A stretch of 64,000 bases of DNA from Pseudolysobacter antarcticus. Its GTDB lineage: Bacteria; Pseudomonadota; Gammaproteobacteria; Xanthomonadales; Rhodanobacteraceae. Each line of letters starts with the position of its first letter. The stretch's first letter is position 1. The notes below the pieces were generated by a model, which did no database searches, was not told where the DNA came from, and saw nothing but the letters and a program-made list of their open reading frames with translations. A program made the position numbers and the translations under genes. This document shows positions 33,088 to 42,907 of the stretch, one piece after another. The stretch is taken from NCBI RefSeq assembly GCF_004168365.1, contig NZ_CP035704.1, positions 744,001 to 808,000 on the forward strand, given 5' to 3'.

Positions 33088-33220
33088 CACGTTCACGACG
33101 CGCAAATTTCAGTTGACGACCGGCAAAACAACGTTAATCGGCGCTGAGGGAAATGGCCGAATCCGCGGGCATTGCGATGCAGCAAGCCAGTTCGCGGTCG
33201 CGTCACTACACTGCGCCCTC

Positions 33221-35086
33221 ATGAATATCGCCATTCCTCTCGATTTGCCGTGCGTTGATTTACCTTGCGCGCGGGTAATGCCGCGCTTCCAGCCCGGCGG
33301 TTACGCACTGAAGCGCGCGCTGATCTGCGGTATCCGTCGGTTACTCGCGCGCCGCGAGGCGATCAACAAGATCAATGTGTTTCCGGTCGCGGATGGCGAT
33401 ACCGGCAGCAATCTCGCGTTCACGCTGAGCGCGGTCGGCGATGCGCTCGGCAGCATGCGCACGGCATGCGTTGACACCCTGTTGCGCCGTGCTGCGAGCG
33501 AAGCGATTGATGGCGCGCGCGGCAATTCGGGCGCGATCCTCGCGCAGTTTCTGCAGGGCATTAGCGATTCATTGAAAAACGTCAGCCGCATCGATGCGAG
33601 CAGTTTGACCAACGCGATCAGCTGCGGCTCGATGCAGGCGCGGCTCGCGGTGGCGCAGCCGGTCGACGGCACCATCCTGTCGGTGATCGGTCGGTTTGCC
33701 GAATGCCTGCGTCAGCAACGCGCTGCCGGCATCGATGACCTGCGCGAAATCTATGGCCGAGCATTGCAATCCGCGCGCGAAGCACTCGCCGCCACGCCGC
33801 AGCAGTTGGCGGTATTGCGCAAGGCCGGTGTGGTCGATGCCGGTGCGCAGGGATTTGTCGAACTGCTCGAAGGCATCCAGCAATACATTCAGCGTGGTCG
33901 CGCCGCGCTGACCGATCATGCGCAGGAAACCTCATACGCCGGTGCGGATGGCGTATTGAGCGATAGCGCGAAGTTCGATGCCGCGAGCCATCGTTACTGC
34001 AGCGAGTGTGTCTTGAGTGCTGACGATTTGGATCGCGATGCGGTGCGCGCGGCGCTTGATCAACTCGCAGGTTCAAGTCTGGTGATGGCCGGCACGCGCG
34101 AAAAATTGCGCATCCACATGCATCTGGATCAGCCTGAAACCTTGTTTGCCACGCTCGCGCAATTTGGTCGCATCAGCGCGCACAAGGCCGACGACATGCG
34201 CGCGCAGAATCGTTCGCTGCACGTCAGCAACACGGTCGCGATCGTGGTCGATTCCGCTGCGGATATTCCCGCCGCAACACTGGAACATTTGCCGCTGCAT
34301 GTGGTGCCGGTGCGGTTGAATTTCGGCGCGCAGGATTATCTCGACAAGATCTCGCTATCGAGCAGCGCGTTCTATCGCGAGCTGCGCGAAAACCCGATCG
34401 CGCCGCGCACGTCGCAGCCGCCGCCCGGGGATTTTCGACGGCTGTTCGAGTTCCTGCTCGCGCATCATGCCGAGGTGGTTTATGTCGGCCTGTCGCGCGC
34501 GCTCAGCGGTACCTTGCAGGCGGGGGAGGCGGTCGCAGCTAGACTCGATGCGCAGCGTATTCATGTGATCGATACCCGTAACGCATCGTGTGGTCAGGGC
34601 CTGCTCGCGATCCAGGCGGCACAACGCGCGATGCAAGGTTGGTCGGCGGCGCAGATCGTCGCCGAGTTGCGCACGAGCTTGCTGCAGATCCAGACCCACG
34701 CCTACATTCGCGACATCAGTTATGCCGTGCGTGGTGGCCGCATCCCGCCGTGGACACTGCCGCTCACGCGCTGGCTGAAACTGGTGCCGCTGGCGAAGAT
34801 GGGGGTGCACGGACGGCTCAAGGTTCGTGGAATTTTGCGCGGTACGGATCGATTGCCCGAGCGTTTTGCGCAAGACCTTGTCAAGCGCCTGCCAACTGGT
34901 CGGCGCTGGCAGGTGCTGGTCGGACATTGCGATTGCCTTGATGAAGGCGAGCGCCTTTGCGCGGAAATAAAACGCCGATTACCCGAGCTGCAATCCTGCG
35001 ATCTGGTCGAAGCCGGCAGCGCGATCGGCGCGCATGCCGGGCCCGGTTCGATGGTCGTGAGTTTCATGCCTGCGCCGATCGCATAA
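33221..35086 (+). CDS. DAK2-DegV fusion, FakA/FakB-like fatty-acid kinase system in one chain
   Basis: The 621-residue protein has an N-terminal DhaL/DAK2 nucleotide-binding domain (INKINVFPVADGDTGSNLAFTL; GARGNSGAILAQFLQGI) at about 25-230 and a C-terminal DegV lipid-binding domain from about 335 (VAIVVDSAADIP; AYIRDISYAVRGGRIP; VVSFMPAPIA). In Firmicutes these are the separate FakA kinase and FakB carrier that make acyl-phosphate. plsY follows directly and can use acyl-phosphate, which fits. The ATG at 33221 is the first that suits the fold. Confidence 0.85.
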   Translation: MNIAIPLDLPCVDLPCARVMPRFQPGGYALKRALICGIRRLLARREAINKINVFPVADGDTGSNLAFTLSAVGDALGSMRTACVDTLLRRAASEAIDGARGNSGAILAQFLQGISDSLKNVSRIDASSLTNAISCGSMQARLAVAQPVDGTILSVIGRFAECLRQQRAAGIDDLREIYGRALQSAREALAATPQQLAVLRKAGVVDAGAQGFVELLEGIQQYIQRGRAALTDHAQETSYAGADGVLSDSAKFDAASHRYCSECVLSADDLDRDAVRAALDQLAGSSLVMAGTREKLRIHMHLDQPETLFATLAQFGRISAHKADDMRAQNRSLHVSNTVAIVVDSAADIPAATLEHLPLHVVPVRLNFGAQDYLDKISLSSSAFYRELRENPIAPRTSQPPPGDFRRLFEFLLAHHAEVVYVGLSRALSGTLQAGEAVAARLDAQRIHVIDTRNASCGQGLLAIQAAQRAMQGWSAAQIVAELRTSLLQIQTHAYIRDISYAVRGGRIPPWTLPLTRWLKLVPLAKMGVHGRLKVRGILRGTDRLPERFAQDLVKRLPTGRRWQVLVGHCDCLDEGERLCAEIKRRLPELQSCDLVEAGSAIGAHAGPGSMVVSFMPAPIA

Positions 35087-35152
35087 ACGGCGGCGTTCAA
35101 GCTGGCATAATTGCGGCTGCGATTTTTCGCCTGTCTGCCGGATCGCCTGCCT

Positions 35153-35797
35153 GTGCTGCTGCTGATTTCCAAACTTCTCATCGCCTATCTGCTCGGCTCG
35201 ATCGTCGGCAGTCTCGTGCTCGGACGCCTGCGTGGCGTGGACATTCGCAAGCTAGGCAGTGGCAACGCCGGCGGCACAAATGCCTTTCGCACACGCGGCT
35301 GGCGTTTTGCGCTCGGCGTGGTGCTCATCGATATCGGCAAGGGCGCGCTTGCGGCGTGGATCGGCTTGCTGGCGTTCGGCACAAGCATCGCTGGCGAAAC
35401 ACTTTATATGCACGCACTGGCCTGCGCATTGTGCGCCACGATCGGTCATGTCTGGCCGGTGTATTTTGGTTTTGCCGGAGGCAAGGGCGTGGCCACCGTG
35501 GCCGGTGCCTTGCTCGTACTGTTGCCGCTCGCCGTGGTGCCACTGCTGTTGTTGTGGCTGCTCGTGATCGGCGTCAGCGGTTATGTCGGGCTCGCTTCGG
35601 TCAGCATCGCGATCGCATTGCCACTGGCTGGCTGGTGGCTCGCGCCAATATCGCAGCGCACCGACGTGCTGCTGTTTGCTATCAGCATCGGAGTGCTGCT
35701 TTTATTCACGCATCGCGCCAATGTGCAGCGCCTGCTCGCGGGCACGGAAAATCGTTTCGAACGCGCGCGCGTGCTGACACGTTTACGGCGCGCCTGA
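35153..35797 (+). CDS. plsY: Acyl-phosphate:glycerol-3-phosphate acyltransferase PlsY
   Basis: This integral membrane enzyme makes lysophosphatidate from acyl-phosphate. It has LLIAYLLGSIVGSLVLGRL, the signature LGSGNAGGTNAFRTRGW (motif 1), GHVWPVYFGFAGGKGVATVAG (motif 2) and a third motif near SRHRANVQRL-like sequence. I use the GTG at 35153, which gives about 214 residues; a TTG at 35111 is possible. It is preceded by the acyl-phosphate-related DAK2-DegV gene and followed immediately by birA. Confidence 0.9.
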   Translation: MLLLISKLLIAYLLGSIVGSLVLGRLRGVDIRKLGSGNAGGTNAFRTRGWRFALGVVLIDIGKGALAAWIGLLAFGTSIAGETLYMHALACALCATIGHVWPVYFGFAGGKGVATVAGALLVLLPLAVVPLLLLWLLVIGVSGYVGLASVSIAIALPLAGWWLAPISQRTDVLLFAISIGVLLLFTHRANVQRLLAGTENRFERARVLTRLRRA

Positions 35798-36769
35798 GTG
35801 GACTCACGTTTATTATTGTCGGCGCTGTCGAGTGAGCGCGCGATATCCGGCACCGAGCTCGCCACGCGTCTCGGCGTGACCCGCGCCGCGATCTGGAAAC
35901 AGATCGAAAACCTGCGCGAACTCGGTATCGTCATCGAAGCCGCAGCCGGTGCGGGTTATCGTCTGGTCTGGCCGGTCGAGCTGCTTGATGCCGCGACCAT
36001 TCGCGCCGGCATGCCGCCAGCGTTGCGCGATCGATTGTCCGAACTCGATCTCCGCTGGCAGGTGGATTCGACCAATAGCGAACTGATGCGCCGCGCTGCG
36101 GATATCTCGCTCGACCGGATCGTTTGTCTGGCCGAAACCCAGAGCAGCGGTCGCGGCCGTCGTGGCAGGTCGTGGCATTCGCCGCTGGCCGGAAATTTGT
36201 ATTGCTCGGTGCTGTGTCGTTTTCCGCACGGTATGGCCGGATTGTCTGGACTGAGTCTCGCCGTCGGGGTGGCGGTGATACGTGCGCTGGCCGATTGTGG
36301 TATCGATGAAGTCGGCCTGAAGTGGCCGAACGATGTGCTCGCGCGCGGCAAAAAACTCGCTGGCATTTTGGTTGAGCTCGGTGGCGAATTTCTCGGCCCG
36401 TGTCATGCCGTGATCGGTGTCGGCATCAATCTGCGTTTGCATGCAGCGGATGATGCCATCGATCAACCGTGGATCGATTTGGCGACTCTCAGCGATGCCG
36501 CACCGCCATCGCGCAATCGGCTCGCCGCGCATCTGATCGCGCGTTTGCTCGAAGCGCTCGATGAGTTCGCGACACAGGGTTTCGCGGCGTTCGTCGATGC
36601 GTATGGACAACACGATTTGCTTGCCGGAAAACCCATACGCCTCAGTACACCGCAAGGCGCGCAAGATGGTATCGCGATCGGCGTGGATGAGCGTGGTGCG
36701 CTGCGTGTGTCGGAGTCGGGTGTGATTCGCAGTTACGATAGCGTCGAAGTCAGCGTGCGCAGCATCTAA
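35798..36769 (+). CDS. birA: Biotin--[acetyl-CoA carboxylase] ligase/biotin operon repressor BirA
   Basis: The 323-residue protein begins with GTG directly after the plsY stop. It has an N-terminal winged helix (AISGTELATRLGVTRAAIWKQIENLRELG) and a ligase domain with the biotin/ATP loop ETQSSGRGRRGRSWHSP, GLKWPNDVLARGKKLAGILVE and VIGVGINLR, then a small C-terminal SH3-like domain. It biotinylates acetyl-CoA carboxylase and may repress biotin genes. Confidence 0.95.
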   Translation: MDSRLLLSALSSERAISGTELATRLGVTRAAIWKQIENLRELGIVIEAAAGAGYRLVWPVELLDAATIRAGMPPALRDRLSELDLRWQVDSTNSELMRRAADISLDRIVCLAETQSSGRGRRGRSWHSPLAGNLYCSVLCRFPHGMAGLSGLSLAVGVAVIRALADCGIDEVGLKWPNDVLARGKKLAGILVELGGEFLGPCHAVIGVGINLRLHAADDAIDQPWIDLATLSDAAPPSRNRLAAHLIARLLEALDEFATQGFAAFVDAYGQHDLLAGKPIRLSTPQGAQDGIAIGVDERGALRVSESGVIRSYDSVEVSVRSI

Positions 36770-36850
36770 CCAAAAACTGCAACGTTGCTACGTCGCAACT
36801 TGGCAAATTCAGTGAAACCGTTATTCACCCGATCGGCATCGAAATCACTA

Positions 36851-37609
36851 GTGAACACGAAAAATCTATTGCTCGACCTCGGTAATACGCGGCTCAAATG
36901 GGCGCTTGCGGATGCCGCAGGTTTGCATGCCGGCGCGCCGCTGACGTATGCCGAAGAAACACTCGCCGCAGGTCTCGTGCGGCGTTGGCTCGATATCGAA
37001 AAACCCGCACACGTGTGGGCGGCGTCGGTCGCTGGCGCGGCGCGCGAAGCCGATCTCGCGACTGCCGTGCGGCAACGATTCGATTGCGCCACGAGCTTCG
37101 TGCGCTGCGTCGCGAGCGCATGCGGTGTGCACAACGCGTACCCCATTGCGGATCGGCTCGGCATCGATCGGTTTCTCGGCTTGATCGCGCTGCATCAGAC
37201 CGAGCGTGCGCCGGTGTTACTCGTGAGTTGCGGTACGGCGTTGACGCTGGATCTGTTGGCGTCGGATGGCCGACATCACGGCGGCTTGATCGCGCCGAGC
37301 CCGGCGCTGATGCAACACGCGTTGTACGGCAATACCGCGCAGTTGAAAGCGGGTGGCGATGCGCATTGGGTGGCGCTCGCCGACAACACCGATGACGCGG
37401 TTTTTTCCGGCACGTGGTTTGCCGCGGTAGCGCTGGTCGAGCGCGTGTTGGCGCAGGCCACGAACCAACTCGACGCGCCGGTCGAGTTGGTGCTCAGCGG
37501 TGGCGCGGCCAATGAGTTGCAAGCCGCGCTCGGCGGGCTTGGCCGGATCGAACCGGAGCTGGTGTTGCGTGGTCTGTCGGTGTACGCGGCGGAACATCCC
37601 CGGCGTTGA
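36851..37609 (+). CDS. coaX: Type III pantothenate kinase CoaX
   Basis: The 252-residue enzyme for the first step of coenzyme A synthesis has the ASKHA phosphate loop LLLDLGNTRLKWAL, a DRFLGLIALHQ segment, the second phosphate motif SCGTALTLDLL and GGLIAPSPALMQHAL. The GTG at 36851 starts at the expected residue; a TTG 22 codons upstream is an alternative. birA-coaX adjacency is common in proteobacteria. Confidence 0.93.
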   Translation: MNTKNLLLDLGNTRLKWALADAAGLHAGAPLTYAEETLAAGLVRRWLDIEKPAHVWAASVAGAAREADLATAVRQRFDCATSFVRCVASACGVHNAYPIADRLGIDRFLGLIALHQTERAPVLLVSCGTALTLDLLASDGRHHGGLIAPSPALMQHALYGNTAQLKAGGDAHWVALADNTDDAVFSGTWFAAVALVERVLAQATNQLDAPVELVLSGGAANELQAALGGLGRIEPELVLRGLSVYAAEHPRR

Positions 37610-37702
37610 GTGATGCATGAAATCTGCGCGGCGCGCACGGGTCGGCTAGAATTGTCCATCGCGCGCATTATTTTTCGCGCTTCTCCTTGATGACCGATCC
37701 GA

Positions 37703-38371
37703 ATGTTTGTTCGCGCTTTCTTTCTACTGCTGCTGGCTCTGAATATCGGTGTCGCGAGCTGGCTGATCTTTGCTCCGCATCCGTCGGCGCAAACGTTGCC
37801 GGCGTCTGATCCGGGAGTCTCGGCGCTGGTGCTGTTATCCGAACGCGAAGGCGCGCCGGGCGCGAACAGCGTGGAGCTCACCGCCGCACCGGAAAGTGCT
37901 GCTGATATTCGCGCCGATACCTGTCGCAGCATTGGCACGTTTCCAACCCAGGCCGACGTGCGTCGTGTGATCGATGCGCTCACGCCGCTGGTCAAGCGTA
38001 TTCAATATCGCGAAGTGCGCGCCACCCAGGCGCGTGGCTACTGGGTTTATCTCGCCGCGCATGAGAGTCGAGAACAGGCACTCGCCGCCGCGCGTCTGCT
38101 TGCGGCGAAGGGTGTGCGCGATTATTACGTGGTGACCGCGGGCGAAAACCAGAACACGATTTCGCTCGGCCTGTTCCACGAGCAGGGCAACGCCGAGAAA
38201 CGTCGATCCGAAATTGCCGCGCTGGGTTTTGCCGCGCAGGTGATCGCGCGTACCGAAGAATTGCCGGTGTATTGGGTGGATTTCGCCGAGACTACGGCGC
38301 GCCCGGTCAACTGGCGCGCGCGCGTGGCGAACTTCCCGGATGCGCAGGAACAATCGATCGCGTGCTTTTGA
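37703..38371 (+). CDS. Membrane-anchored SPOR-domain protein
   Basis: The 222-residue protein has an N-terminal TM anchor (FVRAFFLLLLALNIGVASWLIF) and a SPOR-like domain at about 70-150 (CRSIGTFPTQADVRRVIDAL, GYWVYLAAHESREQALAAARLL, DYYVVTAGENQNTISLGLF). SPOR domains bind peptidoglycan strands lacking stem peptides at division sites. It follows coaX by about 90 bp, an arrangement seen in Lysobacterales. Confidence 0.78.
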   Translation: MFVRAFFLLLLALNIGVASWLIFAPHPSAQTLPASDPGVSALVLLSEREGAPGANSVELTAAPESAADIRADTCRSIGTFPTQADVRRVIDALTPLVKRIQYREVRATQARGYWVYLAAHESREQALAAARLLAAKGVRDYYVVTAGENQNTISLGLFHEQGNAEKRRSEIAALGFAAQVIARTEELPVYWVDFAETTARPVNWRARVANFPDAQEQSIACF

Positions 38372-38545
38372 CGATCGATTGCCTCGACTGGGTTGAATAC
38401 GATGCTGCGGAAAAGTCGCGGCTGTGCATCTTGGTAACGCGAACGCGCGTATGACATCGCGATGGCGTATGCGGCAGCACCAAATCGTTCGCGCATCTTG
38501 CTTCCTGGCGTGGCGCGCGGATAATGCGCGGCTTTCGCCTTCGGT

Positions 38546-39640
38546 ATGAACCTTATGACTCAGCACACCATATTGAATGCCACGCACCGCGCGCTCGGTG
38601 CGAAGATGGTCGATTTCGGCGGCTGGGACATGCCGTTGAATTACGGCTCGCAGATCGAGGAGCATCATCTGGTGCGGCGTGATGCCGGCATGTTCGATGT
38701 GTCGCACATGACCGTGGTCGATCTCACCGGCCCGAGAGTGCGCGAGTTTCTGCGTCACCTCGTCGCCAACAATGTCGACAAGCTCAAGGTGTCGGGCAAG
38801 GCCCTGTACACCTGCATGCTGAATGAGCGCGGCGGTGTGATCGACGATCTGATTGTGTATTTCATGAACGAAGATTTTTTCCGCCTCATCGTGAATGCCG
38901 CGACGCGCGAGAAAGATGTTGCCTGGATCACGCAGCAGGCAGGCAAGTTCGAGGTCGCGGTGAAGGAGCGCCCCGAGCTTTCGATGATCGCGGTGCAGGG
39001 TCCGAACGCGCGTGAGAAAGCGCTGGGTTTGTTCACGCCGGCGACGCGGACGAAAGCCGAGAAGCTCGGCAAGTTTTCTGCGACAGAAGGCGATGGTTTG
39101 TTCATCGCGCGCACCGGCTACACCGGCGAAGACGGTTTTGAAATCGTCGTGCCCGAATCGAACGCGGTCGAACTGTGGAACAAGCTGCTCGCCGCGGGTG
39201 TCAAGCCGGCCGGCCTCGGCGCGCGCGATACCTTGCGTCTCGAAGCAGGCATGAATCTTTACGGTCAGGATATGGATGAAGACATCACGCCGTTCGAGGC
39301 TGGTCTGGCATGGACGGTATCGCTCGATGCGGGGCGTGATTTCATCGGCCGCGCCGTGCTCGATCAGCAGAAGGCCGATGGCGCAAAACGCGCGATGGTC
39401 GGCCTGGTGTTCGACGACAAGGGCGTGTTGCGCCACGGCCAGCGTGTGGTCACGGCGCTCGGTGATGGAGAAATCCTTTCCGGCAGTTTTTCGCCAACGC
39501 TGGGCAAGTCGATCGCGTTTGCGCGTGTGCCGACCGGCACTGCCGACAAGGCCGAAGTGGACATCCGCGGCAAGCTCGTTCCAGTGCGTGTGGTCAAATA
39601 TCCGTTCGTGCGCGACGGCAAGCCGTGCGAAGGCGTTTGA
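38546..39640 (+). CDS. gcvT: Aminomethyltransferase, glycine cleavage T protein
   Basis: The 364-residue enzyme transfers the aminomethyl carbon from lipoyl-GcvH to tetrahydrofolate. It has [51 protein letters not shown] and [23 protein letters not shown] with the folate-site Asp. Start at the ATG at 38546, or possibly 3 codons later. gcvH follows after 90 bp. I saw no glycine riboswitch in the 174 bp upstream. Confidence 0.96.
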   Translation: MNLMTQHTILNATHRALGAKMVDFGGWDMPLNYGSQIEEHHLVRRDAGMFDVSHMTVVDLTGPRVREFLRHLVANNVDKLKVSGKALYTCMLNERGGVIDDLIVYFMNEDFFRLIVNAATREKDVAWITQQAGKFEVAVKERPELSMIAVQGPNAREKALGLFTPATRTKAEKLGKFSATEGDGLFIARTGYTGEDGFEIVVPESNAVELWNKLLAAGVKPAGLGARDTLRLEAGMNLYGQDMDEDITPFEAGLAWTVSLDAGRDFIGRAVLDQQKADGAKRAMVGLVFDDKGVLRHGQRVVTALGDGEILSGSFSPTLGKSIAFARVPTGTADKAEVDIRGKLVPVRVVKYPFVRDGKPCEGV

Positions 39641-39730
39641 CTGCGCCCATTTCTGCCACAACACTTGCTGTATTAGAATCGTCTCATTCCTGTTTGTTGT
39701 ATCCGCCCTCTTCCCACAAAGGACCACGCC

Positions 39731-40129
39731 ATGAACGAAATCCCCGGCGATCTGAAATTTCTCAAGACCCACGAGTGGGCCCGCGTTGAAGACAGCGGTC
39801 GCGTCACGGTCGGCATTTCCGATCATGCGCAAGCGCAGCTCGGCGATCTGGTCTATGTCGAATTGCCGGAAGTCGGTGATCGCGTCGAAGCCGGCACCGC
39901 CAGTGCGGTGGTCGAATCGGTGAAGGCCGCATCGGATGTCTACAGTCCGGTATCCGGCGAAGTCGTCGCGGTTAACAGCGCGCTGGCCGACAAGCCCGAA
40001 ACGATCAACGAAGACGCGTACGGCGAAGGCTGGGTTTTTGTGGTCAAGCCGGACGATGCCGCCGCCGACCTCGAAGAGATGCTCGATCCCGACGCGTACG
40101 CGGAATTGATCGAAAACGATTCGCACTGA
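39731..40129 (+). CDS. gcvH: Glycine cleavage H protein (lipoyl carrier)
   Basis: The 132-residue protein shuttles the aminomethyl group on a lipoyl arm. The lipoylated Lys is in [20 protein letters not shown]. An AAAGGACC ribosome site precedes the ATG. It lies between gcvT and gcvPA, so the cleavage system is clustered here. Confidence 0.97.
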   Translation: MNEIPGDLKFLKTHEWARVEDSGRVTVGISDHAQAQLGDLVYVELPEVGDRVEAGTASAVVESVKAASDVYSPVSGEVVAVNSALADKPETINEDAYGEGWVFVVKPDDAAADLEEMLDPDAYAELIENDSH

Positions 40130-40346
40130 TCACTTGTCGCTGCGCAGTTATTGCTTCGTACCAGACTGCGTCAGCGGCACCGTAGTTATCCTCGTGCTGA
40201 TCCTGCCGCGCAGGATCGGCAACTATTGCTCGACTTCGAGTGATGGAGTGCGGTGACGGATTGAATGCAATCTGTCGATGACTGCACTTTTGCAAATGTA
40301 CCGATCGCGTTCGCGCCCGGCTGCTTAACGACCCACGGAAACCGCC

Positions 40347-41702
40347 ATGCCTTTCATTCCTCATTCCAACGCCGACGTGTCTGCGATGCTCAAGACGATT
40401 GGTGTCGACAGTATCGAAACCCTGTTCGATGAAATTCCGGCCGAGCTCAAGATTCCCGAGCTGACGCGGGTGCCGCCGGGGCTGAACGAAATGGATGTGA
40501 CGCGCCTGTTGAAACAGCGCGCGGCGATGGATGGCACGCCGCTGAATTTCGCCGGCGCCGGCGCTTACGAACATCACATCCCGGCAGCGGTGTGGGCGAT
40601 CGTCACGCGCGGCGAATTTTACTCGGCGTACACGCCGTACCAGGCCGAGGCGAGCCAGGGCACGCTGCAACTGATCTATGAATACCAGACGATGATCACG
40701 CGCCTGACCGGCATGGACGTCGCCAATGCGTCGCTCTACGACGGTGCCACGGCGGTTGCCGAAGCGGTGTTGATGGCTGAGCGTTGCACCAAGAAAGCGC
40801 CGGCGCGTGTGCTGGTCGCCAAGACCTTGCATCCGGCGTACCGCAAGACGCTGAAGACGATTGTCGAGAATCAGAACATCGATGTGGTCGAACTCGACTT
40901 CGATCTTGCCAGCGGCGCGATTTCGCCGGCGTGGCTCGCGACGCAGGAGCTCGGCGAATTTTCCGCGCTGGTGATTCCGCAGCCGAATTTTTTCGGTGTG
41001 CTCGAAGATGTCGACGCACTGACCGACTGGGTGCATGCAAAAGGTGCGCTGGCGATCGCGGTGGTAAATCCGATGTCGCTCGCCGTGCTGCAGTCGCCAG
41101 CCGAGTGGGGCGCAAGCGGTGCAGATATCGTGTGCGGCGACGGCCAGCCGATGGGCGTGCCGCTGTCTTCCGGTGGCCCGTACTTCGGCATCCTCGCGTG
41201 CAAGAAAGAATTCGTGCGGCAGATGCCGGGGCGCATCGTCGGGCGCACCACGGATCTGGATGGTCGCGACGGTTATGCATTGACCCTGCAGGCGCGCGAG
41301 CAACACATCCGTCGCGCCAAGGCGACCTCGAACATCTGCACCAACCAGGGTCTGCTGGTCACGGCGGCAACCATCTACATGGCGATCACCGGGCCCGAAG
41401 GTTTGCAACGCGTCGCAGCCAACAGCATGCAGAACACGCGCGCCTTGCGCGAAAAGCTCACTGCGATTCCGGGTGTGGCCGCGCTGTTCTCGCGACCATT
41501 CTTTCACGAAGTAGTTTTGCAATTGAACAAGCCGGCAAGTGAAGTGATCGAGCTGCTCGCCAAGAAAAACATTCTTGCCGGTGTCGCGCTCGGCGAAGAA
41601 TATCCCGAGCTCGGCGATGTGCTTCTGGTGTGTGCGACCGAGACAAAAACTGCCGACGATCTGGACACGTTTGCGCTCGCGCTCGCCACAACACTCGCAT
41701 AA
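40347..41702 (+). CDS. gcvPA: Glycine dehydrogenase (decarboxylating) subunit 1
   Basis: The 451-residue protein is the N-terminal half of the P protein ([63 protein letters not shown]-like [17 protein letters not shown]). The PLP lysine resides in the partner subunit GcvPB, which does not follow in the window, so that subunit must be encoded elsewhere. A terminator follows at 41800. A 217-bp gap with a GATCCTGC/GCAGGATC hairpin (40199-40217) separates it from gcvH. Confidence 0.95.
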   Translation: MPFIPHSNADVSAMLKTIGVDSIETLFDEIPAELKIPELTRVPPGLNEMDVTRLLKQRAAMDGTPLNFAGAGAYEHHIPAAVWAIVTRGEFYSAYTPYQAEASQGTLQLIYEYQTMITRLTGMDVANASLYDGATAVAEAVLMAERCTKKAPARVLVAKTLHPAYRKTLKTIVENQNIDVVELDFDLASGAISPAWLATQELGEFSALVIPQPNFFGVLEDVDALTDWVHAKGALAIAVVNPMSLAVLQSPAEWGASGADIVCGDGQPMGVPLSSGGPYFGILACKKEFVRQMPGRIVGRTTDLDGRDGYALTLQAREQHIRRAKATSNICTNQGLLVTAATIYMAITGPEGLQRVAANSMQNTRALREKLTAIPGVAALFSRPFFHEVVLQLNKPASEVIELLAKKNILAGVALGEEYPELGDVLLVCATETKTADDLDTFALALATTLA

Positions 41703-41799
41703 AATTTTTCGCAAATTCGCGCAAATCACCCGCATCACACTGCAGATGTGCGGCTTGCGCCGTGCCTTTGCAGCACGCACTTAGAATCCGTTCATTTAC

Positions 41800-41826
41800 G
41801 TCGCAAAGTTTGCGGCGTTTTTTTTT
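41800..41826 (+). terminator. Rho-independent terminator after gcvPA
   Basis: A short stem (GTCGC with GCGGC, loop AAAGTTT) is followed by a run of ten T residues. It lies about 100 bp after the gcvPA stop and would end the gcv transcript before the metJ region. Confidence 0.75.
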
Positions 41827-41978
41827 GTGTCGTGCATGAGGAAAAAATTTTTCTGCACGAAATTTGAAATGCGGAATGTATCGCGCATCGAATTCATTTT
41901 TCGGAGTCGCAAAAAACCGCGCCGTTATGCGGTCTGCGCAAGGTTCGGTGGATCGGGCGTCATGGACTTTCGTATTAT

Positions 41979-42010
41979 GGACGTTTAGACGTATAGATGT
42001 ATAGACGTCT
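41979..42010 (+). promoter_or_regulatory. Four tandem met boxes (MetJ operator)
   Basis: Consecutive 8-bp units GGACGTTT, AGACGTAT, AGATGTAT and AGACGTCT match the met-box consensus AGACGTCT at 6, 7, 6 and 8 of 8 positions. MetJ dimers bind such arrays cooperatively with S-adenosylmethionine. The array is about 170 bp upstream of the metJ-like gene and likely serves autoregulation. The AT-rich bases up to 42060 may contain the promoter, for example TTGATA at 42014-42019. Confidence 0.85.
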
Positions 42011-42115
42011 ATATTGATATTGCGGATATGCTTGCGCGATTGTAAAAAAATGTCTCCGACAATCCATCTGCAATATCTGTCGACTCGCAATGTGTTGAGC
42101 CGCATCACAAATTTA

Positions 42116-42144
42116 TTGACAGTAAAACTTTACAGGAATAGCTT
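42116..42144 (+). promoter_or_regulatory. Possible metJ-proximal promoter
   Basis: A perfect TTGACA (42116-42121) is followed at 17 bp by the weak -10 TAGCTT (42139-42144). It would start transcription about 28 bp before the ATG at 42178. The poor -10 keeps confidence low; the main promoter may instead lie near the met boxes. Confidence 0.35.
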
Positions 42145-42177
42145 TTGCGTCGGCGTAACACACGCGTAACGGAAACT

Positions 42178-42636
<459 letters not shown>

Positions 42637-42722
42637 TCGCTCCGGTGTGCAACACGCGCGAATCATGCGACTCTGATTCGTGCGTGGCATCACCATTACA
42701 ATACGTATAGTCAAGCCTGCTT

Positions 42723-42755
42723 CCTCTCCTTGCGGTTGCCCAGCGCAAGGAGAGG
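42723..42755 (+). terminator. 12-bp perfect hairpin downstream of metJ
   Basis: CCTCTCCTTGCG and CGCAAGGAGAGG pair perfectly with a 9-nt loop, 87 bp after the metJ stop. A second smaller hairpin (CGAATCA/TGATTCG) lies at 42659-42680. No U-run follows, so these may be Rho-assisted terminators or RNA-stabilising structures. The remaining bases of 42637-42907 show nothing else. Confidence 0.5.
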
Positions 42756-42907
42756 CTCTCCTCAGGTTCGTTTGAAAAATCTCCAGGCCTCGTTGTGCCG
42801 CTGTGTCCATCGCCAGCGCGCCGAAGCCACGCAAGAAACTGGCAAGCCGCGCGGGTAAAGATTAGGATGAAGGCGCGGATTCACGTGTCCATTCAACCGA
42901 GGTCATC

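Noticed and set aside
38372-38545. Glycine riboswitch upstream of gcvT
   Set aside because: I could not find the conserved tandem glycine-aptamer motifs or a terminator stem; the stretch looks unstructured.
37835-40126. 763-codon minus-strand open frame across the SPOR, gcvT and gcvH genes
   Set aside because: It spans three well-recognised genes and two intergenic gaps in antisense, and the translation (His/Arg-rich) has no recognisable domain.
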